A stretch of DNA of 50,172 nt from Bacteroidota bacterium (lineage in GTDB: Bacteria; Bacteroidota; Ignavibacteria; UBA10030; UBA6906): the NCBI GenBank assembly GCA_030835135.1, contig JAUQWO010000086.1:1-50172 (forward strand), written 5' to 3'. Positions 17,590-26,900 of this stretch are shown one piece after another (within the stretch, counting starts at the first letter, position 1; the number at the start of each line of letters is the position of its first letter). The position numbers and the translations under genes are program-made. The notes beneath the pieces were generated by a model. It had not been told where the DNA came from. It was given only the letters and a program-made list of their open reading frames with translations, and searched no databases.

Positions 17590-18528
17590 TCATGTGATGG
17601 TGATCGCAACGTTGCCACTCTTGTGTCCCATCTCCACATAGCGATGCGCCTCAACGATCTCGTCAAGACGATAGGACCTGTCGGTCACGGGGGTGATGAC
17701 CCCTGCTTCTATGAGTCCCGTGATCCTGTTCAGGCGCTCGAGACTGATCTCGAGCGGGCCATCGTCGATGGAAATGAACTTCTTTGCCGGCATCGCGCGG
17801 TGCAATGCTTCCCGCACAGCGGACGTTCGCTTCTTCCCCACGGCATCAAGCACGACATCGTACACTTCGAGCCGGGCCACGGCATCGCGGTCGCGATAGT
17901 CGATGATCGTATCGGCTCCCAGCGAACGGACAAGGTCCGCTTTCCCGGCGCTACAGACACCGGTCACGTGTGCACCAAGATGCTTCGCATATTGCACCGC
18001 GGTGGTACCTGAAGTCCCGGCAGCGCCATAGATCAGGACCTTCTGCCCGGGCTGGATGTTCCCGCGGTCAAGATATTGAAGCGCCAGGAGTCCGCCATAA
18101 GCCGCAGCTGTCGCAGCCTCAAAACCGAGATTCGCCGGCATCACCGCCAGTCCGCCCCGTGTGGATACTTCATCCTTCAGGCAGGCATACTCGGCATAGG
18201 CACCCAGCGTGAACCCCGTGAGGCCGTAGACCCGATCCCCGGCATGCAACCGCCTCACCTTTGCTCCTGTCTCCTGCACGACTCCGGCAAGCACCTCACC
18301 GATGATCTCGTTCCTCGGTCGCATGATGCCGATCCCCAACCGGAACGGGATGAGCATGTGCAGTGGCACCGACGAACTCCGGATGAAGATATCGCTGTTC
18401 GTCACGGATGCCGCATGCACTCGGACCAGAACTTCATCGTCACGCGGAACGGGCACCGGCCGCCTCGTCACGACCAGGACCTCCGGAGGACCATAGCGCG
18501 TGCACACCACAGCGTTCATGTCAGGCAT
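17590..18528 (-). CDS. MDR-family NAD(P)-dependent oxidoreductase (quinone-reductase-like)
   Basis: A 312-aa zinc-independent medium-chain dehydrogenase/reductase. The N-terminal catalytic domain has VRVHAASVTNSDIFIR and GDRVYGLTGFTLGAYAEY; the Rossmann domain has YGAAGTSGTTAVQYAKHLGA, the AxxGxxG-type nucleotide site, then GADTIIDYRD and VLDAVGK. No zinc ligands of the alcohol dehydrogenase type are seen. ATG 18528 has GAGGAAA upstream; translation from 18597 would add an unconvincing leader. Likely reduces quinones or enones with NADPH; the substrate is unknown. It probably shares a transcript with the downstream serine hydrolase. Confidence 0.9.
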   Translation of the reverse strand: MPDMNAVVCTRYGPPEVLVVTRRPVPVPRDDEVLVRVHAASVTNSDIFIRSSSVPLHMLIPFRLGIGIMRPRNEIIGEVLAGVVQETGAKVRRLHAGDRVYGLTGFTLGAYAEYACLKDEVSTRGGLAVMPANLGFEAATAAAYGGLLALQYLDRGNIQPGQKVLIYGAAGTSGTTAVQYAKHLGAHVTGVCSAGKADLVRSLGADTIIDYRDRDAVARLEVYDVVLDAVGKKRTSAVREALHRAMPAKKFISIDDGPLEISLERLNRITGLIEAGVITPVTDRSYRLDEIVEAHRYVEMGHKSGNVAITIT

Positions 18529-18922
18529 ATCGTTTCCTCGAACTGCACCTATATTGTATGCGCACGGGAAGGACGCTGGAAACGGTGTCCCCTGCATCCA
18601 CCCGCATCCGGGAGTGGGGGTCCCGGCTACGCGTGTCCCACCGGGCCGACCCGGAACAAGAGCGGAGAGAACTCAGCGCATTGACTGTTCTGCGAAGAAA
18701 GGGTCCAGATCGCGGGGTGTAGAGATGCAAAGACCAGGGTGGCCGGACCGACGCGGTAGACCACGTCAAGGAGAAGCGAAGTGCGGCCTCATGAAGTGTA
18801 CGTCACATCAGCGGGACAGTTGCGCAGGGTGCAGCACCCTGCACGTTTCCCCCCGGATTGTCGGACGGAAGGTCCGGCCTGTCAGCACCGCCTCCCGGGC
18901 AAAAAGGCCCGCCGCGCAGTGG
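18529..18922. other. 394-bp intergenic region between the phosphatase-like and MDR genes
   Basis: No gene recognised. It contains the candidate MDR promoter and a short perfect hairpin GCAGGGT-GCAGC-ACCCTGC at 18824-18842, which lies about 80 bp past the stop of the phosphatase-like gene and could end its transcript, though no T-run follows. Confidence 0.4.
18553..18581 (-). promoter_or_regulatory. candidate promoter of the MDR gene
   Basis: Reading the minus strand, a TACAAT -10 (18553-18558) lies 17 bp after a poor -35 (TTCCAG). Its start point would leave an 18-nt leader including the GAGGAAA ribosome site. The -10 is good, the -35 weak. Confidence 0.3.
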
Positions 18923-19477
18923 TCACTTGAAATCGATGACCATTTCTTTCCCGAGCAGACCTTCTACCGGCAGCTCGCCGAAGTTTACCGCCTTCGCACA
19001 GGCAAGCGCCTGCGCGGTCGGCATGCCCTTGAAACGGATCAGATACGCAGCCAGCATGTGACTCGCGCGCCAGGCGACGGTGCAATGAAGCAGCACCTTT
19101 CCTTCAGCCGCGTGCAGCGCATCGGCAAACTTCTGTACCGCCTCCGGCGTATATGGCGTATCCGCCCCGCCCAGAGGGATATGGACATACCTCATCCCGA
19201 GGGCCTCGACGACCACCTGCTCGTCGAACGGAACGGCAGACCGGTTGCTCATTTCCTGTGACGTCCGGAGATTGATCACTGTGGTCACCCCCTCCCCCTT
19301 CAACCTGGAAAACGAGGCACTGTCCGGCTGTCCGCTGATGTAGAGGTCCCCCGCTACCGCGAGCACCGCCCTGAATCCCGTTGCATCGATCTGCTCCGGC
19401 ATCGGGAATTCTCCCTGGGCCAGGGACAACGCCGGCAGCAGGAGACTGATCAAAACCTTCACCATGTTCTGCGCCAC
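18923..19477 (-). CDS. exported DUF442/beta-lactamase-hydrolase-like phosphatase-fold protein
   Basis: About 184 aa with a signal peptide (VKVLISLLLPALSLAQ). The core follows the DUF442/dual-specificity phosphatase pattern: LYISGQPDSASFSRLKGEG, VTTVINLRTSQE, and the P-loop LLHCTVAWRASHM with C132 and R137. The loop is CX4R as in DUF442, one residue shorter than the CX5R of classical phosphatases. I favour GTG 19477, 8 nt after GGAGG and compatible with a promoter at 19507-19536; ATG 19492 would leave almost no leader, and ATG 19465 has no ribosome site. Being exported, it would act on a periplasmic or extracellular phospho-compound or thioester; the substrate is unknown. Confidence 0.78.
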   Translation of the reverse strand: MAQNMVKVLISLLLPALSLAQGEFPMPEQIDATGFRAVLAVAGDLYISGQPDSASFSRLKGEGVTTVINLRTSQEMSNRSAVPFDEQVVVEALGMRYVHIPLGGADTPYTPEAVQKFADALHAAEGKVLLHCTVAWRASHMLAAYLIRFKGMPTAQALACAKAVNFGELPVEGLLGKEMVIDFK

Positions 19478-19506
19478 TGATCGATCCTCCATGATCTGTG
19501 TGAGTA

Positions 19507-19536
19507 TTCATAATGATGCGAAAATCGGCCGATCAA
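19507..19536 (-). promoter_or_regulatory. candidate promoter with overlapping palindrome
   Basis: On the minus strand: TTGATC, 18 bp, TATGAA, pointing at the phosphatase-like gene. A perfect 10-bp palindrome ATCGGCCGAT (19524-19533) overlaps the -35 and spacer and could be an operator. Confidence 0.35.
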
Positions 19537-19583
19537 CGCAACAGCCGACCCGCCGGCACTCTCCATCCTGACGATCGTGCCTG

Positions 19584-19612
19584 TTGTGCGGCGACCGCCG
19601 TTTTCGTATCAT
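19584..19612 (+). promoter_or_regulatory. candidate promoter of the PLP enzyme gene
   Basis: TTGTGC at 19584-19589, exactly 17 bp, TATCAT at 19607-19612. The predicted start leaves a leader of about 36 nt before ATG 19655. Confidence 0.45.
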
Positions 19613-19654
19613 GCACACGCCTGCACGATCATCCCTTTCAACGGACCGCACCGT

Positions 19655-20776
19655 ATGCCCCCGGCAGAAACACCGTGGTATCGGATCGACGATGTGAACG
19701 ATCTCGACTCACCCGCGCTGGTCGTCTATCCAGACCGCGTACTGCAGAATATCCGCACCGCACAACGCATGACCCGCGATGTGTCACTCCTCCGCCCGCA
19801 CGTGAAGACACACAAATCCGCGGAGGCCACCCGCGTCCTGCTCAACGAAGGCGTCACAAAGTTCAAGTGCGCCACCATTGCCGAGGCAGAGTTGCTCGCG
19901 CAGTGTGGCGCACAGGATATCTTCCTGGCCTATCAACCGGTCGGCCCGAAGATCCGCCGGCTCCGTGATCTCCGGAACGCATACCCCGCCAGCGTCTTCT
20001 CCTGCATGACCGACAGCGAGGAAGCCGCCCGGGCGATCGCACGCGTGTTCGGGGACGATGCCCACCCCATGCGGGTCTTCCTCGACATCAACGTGGGAAT
20101 GAACCGGACGGGCATCCTGCCAGGCGAAGACGCGGCGCACCTGTACCACACGTTGGGAACGATCAGGGGCATCGCCCCTGTCGGGCTGCATGCCTATGAC
20201 GGACACATCAACGACCCGGACCCCGTGCACCGGATGGCACGGTGTGCGGAGGCATTCGCTCCTGTCCGTGCACTCCAGCGGGAACTGATCTCCATCGGCG
20301 TCGGGCCACCGGCGATCGTCGCCGGAGGCTCGCCAACATTCCCCTTCCATGCCACGCAGGATGGCGTCGAATGCAGCCCCGGGACCTTCATCTACTGGGA
20401 CCGATCGTATCTCGAGGGAGTGCCCGACATCCCGTTCATCCCGGCAGCGCTCGTTGTCACACGGATCATCTCACGGCCGACGTCAGATACGCTCTGCCTC
20501 GATCTCGGCCACAAGAGTGTCGCAGCCGAGAAGGATATCCTTCACCGTGTCCATTTTCTGAATGCACCCGATGCCACGGCGCTCTCGCAGAGCGAAGAAC
20601 ATCTGATCGTCCGGGTGAAGGAACCACACGCTCACGCCGTCGGCGACGTGTGGTATGGCATGCCGTACCACATCTGTCCGACGTGTGCGCTGTATGAGCG
20701 CGCGGCAACCGTGCGCGAGCATCGACTCGACTCTGAGTGGCGGATGACTGCACGGGACCGAAGGGTCGGGGTATAG
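19655..20776 (+). CDS. D-threonine aldolase/alanine racemase-fold PLP enzyme
   Basis: A 373-aa protein of the D-TA family (fold-type III PLP enzymes that cleave D-3-hydroxy amino acids or dehydrate D-serine). Typical start LDSPALVVYPDRVLQNI, PLP-lysine segment RPHVKTHKS (residues about 48-56), FLDINVGMNRTGI, GLHAYDGH, AGGSPTFPFH, and the metal-binding C-terminal block YHICPTCALYE with the H-x-C pair. ATG 19655 matches the family start; the frame upstream to 19577 lacks similarity. The in vivo substrate is not determined by sequence. It is divergent from the phosphatase-like gene. Confidence 0.88.
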   Translation: MPPAETPWYRIDDVNDLDSPALVVYPDRVLQNIRTAQRMTRDVSLLRPHVKTHKSAEATRVLLNEGVTKFKCATIAEAELLAQCGAQDIFLAYQPVGPKIRRLRDLRNAYPASVFSCMTDSEEAARAIARVFGDDAHPMRVFLDINVGMNRTGILPGEDAAHLYHTLGTIRGIAPVGLHAYDGHINDPDPVHRMARCAEAFAPVRALQRELISIGVGPPAIVAGGSPTFPFHATQDGVECSPGTFIYWDRSYLEGVPDIPFIPAALVVTRIISRPTSDTLCLDLGHKSVAAEKDILHRVHFLNAPDATALSQSEEHLIVRVKEPHAHAVGDVWYGMPYHICPTCALYERAATVREHRLDSEWRMTARDRRVGV

Positions 20777-20869
20777 CAGGGGGGCCGCTATCGGGATGGG
20801 GAATGCAACGGACACAACGGTAGCCGTTCACCGGTACGTCATGGCGGCGCGAACCGGTGCACGGAATGG

Positions 20870-22696
20870 CTACGCGGTGACCCCCACGGAGACAGGGATC
20901 ACCAGCGCGAGGAGTTCGGCCTCGAGCTCGTTCAACTGAGCGCGAAAATTCGCGCGGAACTCCTCCGAGAATTTGTCGAGACGCGGCGCGAGTGCGTGGT
21001 AGTACGCGATCCCGTCCTGGAGATTCGCACGGAAGACGGTGAGGAACTTCAGATCATTCGCCGTCAGCGTCGCGATGCGGCGTTCGATCTCCTTCTTCAA
21101 GTGGTCCACGTACAGGCGCAGTTCATTCACGAACATGTGCGGTCTGTCGGTAACCGTGATCAACTGAAGCCGACCGTAGATGTGACTCACCATCTCTTCC
21201 AGGCTCACCACCCTCGAGAAATATGCAAGGTTCGGGCCGGGGCACACCGCCACCGGAGCGGCGATCGCGCCCGCGGCCTGGGCCTGACCATCGCCCACGA
21301 TCGTGGTGCAGGCAAGGTCCTCGCACAGACACGCCTTGTCCGTCACCACCCGGACCTGGCGCTCACGTTCCTCCACCGGAAGGTCCATGGCCTGCAACTG
21401 CGCGAGCTTCAGCGACTGGTACTTGCGCGATGCCGTGCAGATCGGGTCGTCGGTGAATTCGGTGTTCGTGACCAGGAATTTCTTCGTGCAGGGACTGCCG
21501 GGGCGTCCGGACTCGACACGCTGCCGGATCTGCGATTCGCTTGTGGTCCCGCGTACATTATTGAATGAGATCCCGAGCGGTGACGCGTCGCTGATGTAGT
21601 AATCCTCTTTCCCGGCGGTCGCAAGCCGCTCACGGGTGCTCTCATCGAGATTCGTTGCTTCCGGCACGAGCAGGAACGGCGAACCCCACCCGGTCCCATC
21701 GAACGCGAAGTACTCGCGCAGGAGGTCATCCTCTTCGGTGGTGCCAATACCACCCTGCACCGTCATGCGCACCGGCCGTGCGTTCTCCGGGGGCGCAAAC
21801 CCCTTCCGCCTCAGCGCGTCGCAATACACGCCGTGCAGCTCTTCGATCAGCTGCTCGCGTTTTTCCTTGAACTCCTCGAGGATCGGACCGAGCAGGACCC
21901 CATCCGTCGCGAACGCGTGCCCGCCGCAGTTCAATCCCGACTCCACGCGGAACTCGGACACCCAGATCCCCTTCTTCGCCAGCATGCGTCCCTGAATGGA
22001 TGCGGAACGATAGTCGCTGACCTTGAGGATGACCGATTTCGCCACCGTGCCGTCTGCCGCGGGGAACAGTTCCGGGCACCGCTCCATGTACGAGAACAAC
22101 CGGGGATTCACGCCGGCCGACAGGACGACAGATGAGCCGATCTCGCTGCGCACGTAGCCGCGGAACGCAGCGACAGCATCCGACGAATCAGGGATCGGCT
22201 CGCCACCGCCTGCCGGGCGCATCACGCGGTCGAGCTTCGTCATGATGTTCACTTCGATATGGCCCGCAACGATCTCTGCCCTGAGCCGGCGCTCCAGATG
22301 CGCGCGAACATCGGGGTCAACGGCTTCGAGGAATCGCCGATAGAGCTGTTTGAGCGGAGACCGGTCAGCGAGCATCTCAAAGTACTTCACGATCTCGCTC
22401 CCCTGTTCGAATGCCGAGGCGCGGAGCCGGGCCACCTGGTCCCGCACGATACCGTTCAGCAGATCGAGATAGGCCGTGATCCTGCGTGCCCGGTGATCAT
22501 CTTCGGTCGCGAGGATAGGCACATAGGGTTTGCCATATAGATTCGCGTAGTGACCGCGCATGCGCTCGATGAGGATGTCATCCACGATCGAGACAACGGA
22601 TGTGATGCCGAAGCGGGCGACGCCGAGGGGAGTACCAATGGAGAACGCCAGTCCCAGGACCGGGATATGAAACGTGTGAACTGCTTTTGTCTGCAG
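20870..22696 (-). CDS. uncharacterised TIM-barrel-like protein, probable CTG start
   Basis: The conventional start is GTG 22585 (571 aa), but the same frame continues upstream with protein-like sequence, FHIPVLGLAFSIGTPLGVARFG, and no ATG, GTG or TTG occurs before the stop. The best start is CTG 22696, preceded by GGAG at 7-nt spacing, giving 608 aa. Blocks include ESGLNCGGHAFATDG, RMTVQGGIGTTEEDDLL, DGTGWGSPFLLVPEATNLDE, KACLCEDLACTTI and PGPNLAYFSRVVSLEEMVSHIYGR. The GGIGT...GSPFL segment resembles the phosphate-binding end of FMN-dependent TIM barrels (nitronate monooxygenase type). Several conserved-looking cysteines could bind metal or be catalytic. No function can be assigned. Confidence 0.75.
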   Translation of the reverse strand: MQTKAVHTFHIPVLGLAFSIGTPLGVARFGITSVVSIVDDILIERMRGHYANLYGKPYVPILATEDDHRARRITAYLDLLNGIVRDQVARLRASAFEQGSEIVKYFEMLADRSPLKQLYRRFLEAVDPDVRAHLERRLRAEIVAGHIEVNIMTKLDRVMRPAGGGEPIPDSSDAVAAFRGYVRSEIGSSVVLSAGVNPRLFSYMERCPELFPAADGTVAKSVILKVSDYRSASIQGRMLAKKGIWVSEFRVESGLNCGGHAFATDGVLLGPILEEFKEKREQLIEELHGVYCDALRRKGFAPPENARPVRMTVQGGIGTTEEDDLLREYFAFDGTGWGSPFLLVPEATNLDESTRERLATAGKEDYYISDASPLGISFNNVRGTTSESQIRQRVESGRPGSPCTKKFLVTNTEFTDDPICTASRKYQSLKLAQLQAMDLPVEERERQVRVVTDKACLCEDLACTTIVGDGQAQAAGAIAAPVAVCPGPNLAYFSRVVSLEEMVSHIYGRLQLITVTDRPHMFVNELRLYVDHLKKEIERRIATLTANDLKFLTVFRANLQDGIAYYHALAPRLDKFSEEFRANFRAQLNELEAELLALVIPVSVGVTA

Positions 22697-22762
22697 GGCC
22701 GTGCTCCAAAAGAGTATGCTGTACAGGTCGCGTCAGGACGTGCCGGACATCCCCCCGTAGAT

Positions 22763-22793
22763 ACAATAGGCCCATTTTCTCGGTCAGAGTCAA
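22763..22793 (-). promoter_or_regulatory. candidate promoter of the TIM-barrel-like gene
   Basis: On the minus strand TTGACT, 19 bp, TATTGT. The spacing is long, but the position would give a 60-nt leader to the CTG start at 22696. Confidence 0.3.
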
Positions 22794-22878
22794 CCTCGCG
22801 CAGGGATTTTCTCGGCATCGGACCGGATCGCGCATTCCCGTCTCCATTCGCAGCATGCTTTCCCGGTCCAACCGCTCT

Positions 22879-22911
22879 CGTGCGGACGCCCCACGACGGG
22901 GCATCCGCACG
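22879..22911 (-). terminator. terminator-like hairpin after the ABM-like gene
   Basis: A 14-bp stem (CGTGCGGATGCCCC against GGGGCGTCCGCACG, one U-G pair in the minus-strand RNA) with a 5-nt loop, 27 bp past the stop at 22938. No U-run follows, so termination is an inference. Confidence 0.5.
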
Positions 22912-22937
22912 ATCCACACCAGGCGGCACAACGGAGC

Positions 22938-23669
22938 CTACTTCGGACTGACCTCCGGAAGGAACTCGATCATCTCTTCGTTGATACGGTCGACGTAGGA
23001 GTCGAGGTCTTCAAGGTAGCGGATGTACGCGCCGGTCCCGGCGACCTCCTCGTAGGCCTCGCGGGAGAGTTTGCCCCATGGTTTCTCCAGGTCCGCCCAG
23101 CCATTCGGAAGCCGGAACGCGACCACGATCTGCGGCTGACCTGAAAAGAAACTCGTCCAGACCCCGATCTTCAGGCCCAGCTTCTGGTAGGCCTGCTTCC
23201 ACAGTGCGAGATGCGACGTCAGCCGCCCGCCCTTCCCCGGCTTGAGATAGAAATGCCGGATCAACGCCTTCTTCAACGGGCCTGCAGCGGAGTCCGTGCT
23301 GTAATCCTTCTGGTACGTAAGGTACGATGACGGAAGGGTTTTCTCGCTCAGGGGAAGTACCGTCCTTTCATAATCCCGCTGATGTTCCTCACTGATATCC
23401 TTCCGTCCTTCCAGCTCCGTCCAGGAGTTCACTCCTTCATTGATCATGTACGCCCCTTCCTCCGGCCCGGAGAGTACCTGAAACACACGCCACTTCCACG
23501 GCCCGGCATGGTACTTCGCGGCATGGTCGAACAGGGCCTTCCTCAATTGGGCGTCTTTTCCCGGCATGGGGATCACCCTGTACGAACTCAGGACATTTCG
23601 CTCAGGGATCTGCGCGCCCGCAGAAGAGATCACGACGAACAACAGGATGATGAGGATGGATCGTTTCAT
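22938..23669 (-). CDS. exported protein resembling dimeric alpha-beta barrel (ABM/NIPSNAP-like) proteins
   Basis: A 243-aa protein with a signal peptide (MKRSILIILLFVVISSAGAQ). Two similar halves can be seen: YRVIPMPGKDAQLRKALFDHAAKY...WKWRVFQVLSGPEEGAYMI and FYLKPGKGGRLTSHLALWKQAYQK...KIGVWTSFFSGQPQIVVAFRLP, the pattern of duplicated ABM/ferredoxin-like folds. AGAGGG lies about 8 nt before the ATG. Function unknown; proteins of this kind are common in Bacteroidota as small exported proteins without assigned activity. Confidence 0.78.
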   Translation of the reverse strand: MKRSILIILLFVVISSAGAQIPERNVLSSYRVIPMPGKDAQLRKALFDHAAKYHAGPWKWRVFQVLSGPEEGAYMINEGVNSWTELEGRKDISEEHQRDYERTVLPLSEKTLPSSYLTYQKDYSTDSAAGPLKKALIRHFYLKPGKGGRLTSHLALWKQAYQKLGLKIGVWTSFFSGQPQIVVAFRLPNGWADLEKPWGKLSREAYEEVAGTGAYIRYLEDLDSYVDRINEEMIEFLPEVSPK

Positions 23670-23824
23670 TATAGCGTCCCTCTGGATGAGTGATGGTGTA
23701 GTGGATTGATGGTGCTGGAAACGTCTTTACACCGAAGCGGGCACACACCGTGTCCCTGGGGGACGCTAGAATTCTCAAAGATCGAAGGAGGAGTATCGGA
23801 CGGTGGGACGTGGGTCGTCCGGAG

Positions 23825-23855
23825 GGGGATCCGTGATCTCGATCATCGGATCCCC
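23825..23855 (-). terminator. strong hairpin downstream of the 1158-aa T9SS gene
   Basis: GGGGATCCG (23825-23833) pairs with CGGATCCCC (23847-23855) and the inner TGATC/GATCA adds five more pairs around a 2-nt loop, with one bulged base. It is 57 bp past the stop at 23912. No U-run follows. Confidence 0.5.
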
Positions 23856-23911
23856 TGTATCAGAAGAACGTCGTCAAACGCAGAAAGTTGGTCAGCGGGG
23901 AACCAATGGCC

Positions 23912-26900
23912 TCATTGCACCAGAAGGAGTTTCCGGATCTGCACGAAATCGCCTGCCCGCATCCGGCAGAAGTAGACACCCGAAGAGAGCCCGTCGGGTT
24001 TGAAGCTCACGCGGTACCTGCCCGGGGTCTTCAGCTCGTTCACGAGCACCCCGACCTGGCGGCCGAGCAGGTCATACACCACGACGTTCACGTGCCGCGC
24101 GGCCGGGACATCATATTCCAGGATGGTCTCCGGGTTGAACGGGTTCGGATAGTTCTGGGCCAGGGCGAATGCCTGCGGCACGAACCCATCCGTTGCCGGA
24201 TCCGTCACGTCCGTTGCGGTCGGTGTGGTGTGGAAATAGTCCACGACGGATGTGAACGCAGGCGGCGCGCTACCGGTTGTCCCGCAGTAAAGCCCGACAC
24301 CCGTCAGGGTCAGCGGATGATGGAATTGAGCTCCGAGTGTCCACGCCCAACCATTGATCGAATGCCATGCCGACCAGATGTTTCCTTCGCGCTGCACACG
24401 CAGGTACAACGGCGCTGCGCCCGCACCACCCGGGACGCTCACATTCGCCCGGATCCGGATCGAATCAATCGAAAATCCGTCCCGGAATGTAGCCGAGAAC
24501 AGCGTCAGTCCCGATGGAGCCGACGCGAAGTCGAATCTGATGAGGTTGGTCGCGTCCTGCTGCATGATCACGCCCTGAAACCGGTATGCGTCCGGTGCCT
24601 CGATGAGCGCCGAGTTCCACTTCACCTGCACAAAAAGATCCGTGTTGTTCGCGGCCTGCATGATCCGTGGCACCCCATAGCCGTTCGTCCACAGATCGTG
24701 GGTCGTCCCGGCGGCGATGCTGATCCGCACGACTGTATCCGGCGTGGAGAACGTCACATCCCCGACCGGATCGGTGATGGTCCACCGGGCATGCAGCGAC
24801 GTTGTGTTAAAATCGTCCGGTACCAGCGTCGAGGCCGCTGCGGCAGGTCCGGTCACGAATGTGGCATCGCCGGTGTTCGCCGTGTTCCCGGCATTGTCCA
24901 CCGCTTCGATGCTGTAATGATAGGTGGTCGAAGGCGTGAGCCCGGTGACCGGAATGCCGTGGGCAATGCGCCGGGTCGAATCTGCCAGCGCGATCTTCCC
25001 ATAGCTCGCCGTGGCCCCATACCTGACGCGCACGCGTGCCGGCTCGTCGGTCGAGCACGTGACGAACGCGGATGTGGCCGCCGTCTCGTTCCCGATGGCA
25101 CCGACCGCCGGAGGGACAAGGTCCTGGGGCACCGTGGTGACCCTGATGTGATCGATCCAGCAGTTCACATGATGGGCAACGATCAGCAACGATCCATGCT
25201 GCGGATCTCCCAGGCCCTCCTGAGCGTTCATCAGCCAGCCCGCGGGCTCCGTCTGCGAAGCTTTCCAGACCTTGAACCTGTAGAACCCGCCCTGACCGGT
25301 GACCGTCGACACCTGCATACGGAACATGTACATCGTGTCCAATTGGAGTGCCGGCGCATCCTTCGCGTCGCGTAGTTGTGCATTGTTGCCGAACATCTCC
25401 CATCGCTGCGTGCTCACGCTCGTCCACGAGAGCATGGCAGACGCCCCGTTGGGCAGATACCCTTCCAATGGCTGTCTGCCCGGATTCGGATCGTTGGTAT
25501 GCCCGGCCCAGCGCATCAACAGGCCGATCCCCGGCCCATTACTGGGCGCGTTGTATGCCACCAGCGTCGTATCCAATCCCGTCACCTTCAGGCGGACCGT
25601 CGCATCATAGTCCATCCAGGTGGTGTCGCCCACTGCCAGCAGACGGTCGTAGCCCCGCTCGACGATCTGCGCGGCTCCGGACGCCACGGCCCAACGGCCA
25701 TCGACGACCTGCACGGAGTCGGAGAGGCTTTTCGCTGACGACATGGCCACCGTGAACGGCAACGGCCATACATTCTTGCTGCTGTCGATCACCGTGATCG
25801 TGTTCGTGGTCTGCTCCCCGAAGATATTCTTCGTCGTGACCACGACCGAGTTGGATCCCGCCTGCAGGGCATTATACGCGAGGTCGATATTGAAATCCCC
25901 GGGCCGTTGCAGCCGGCGTGCGTCGGGACCGAGCGTCAGCACCACCGGGGAGCCACCGTTGAGCCGGTACTTCACCGTGTCGAGCCCGACCGGATCCGTG
26001 ACATTGCCGAGGATGTTCACGTAGCGCTGCGGCGTGCCCACTTTGCCGAACGTCTGCGTGGAGCCGTACCACGAAGTGAAGACCGTCGGAGTTTTCGGAT
26101 AGGTCGTGTCACGCTGGTTCGCCGTCGTGGTCGCACGGCCCGTGCTGTCGGTCGCGATGATCCTGAAATTGTACCGGGTGTTGTTGGTGAGGTTGCGCAA
26201 CATCACGCTGTGTTCCGTACGGAGCGTATCATCCAGGATCGTCGTTCCATACGAGGGAGTCTTTCCGTAATCGAACCGGCTCTTCGCGCGTTCATCGGTC
26301 CGCCACGTCACGCGGATGTCGGTCCCCCCCGCAACGGACATCAGATCGTAGAGAAGCGGCGGCAGGGAATCCACCACGGTTCCTCCATCCTCCGCGGCGA
26401 TCGGCAATGCCGCATCGAAGAAGTAATCCACGAGCGCAGTATGCGCAGGGACGCTGGTGCCGGCGTTGGCAACGAACATGCCGATCTGTGACACGGTCAT
26501 GGGCAGAGAGAAACTCCCGATCGCAGAGAACGAGGTTCCATTCGTCGACGTGAGCATCGTCCAGGTGCTGCCGGTCCGCACGATCCTCATGTACAGCGGC
26601 GCCACGTTATTGGGCGCCACCGAGACGAACGGTATCTGGATGGCGGGGGCGGTCGCGAACCCATCAGTGGTGGATGCAGCGAATGCCTTGGTCGCCGTCC
26701 CGTCACTGCTCAGGTCGAACCGGAGGAGCGTGGTCGCGTTTCCCTGGACAAGGACGCCCTGCACCTGATACGGTTGCGACACCGGTGAATCGAATTTCAC
26801 ATTGAGCGTAAAGTCCGCGTTCGCACACGACTGCAGCACGCGCGGCGCGGTGTTCTTGCCGGAGTACAGGTCATGCGAGATGCCTGCAGGGACGGAGAGC

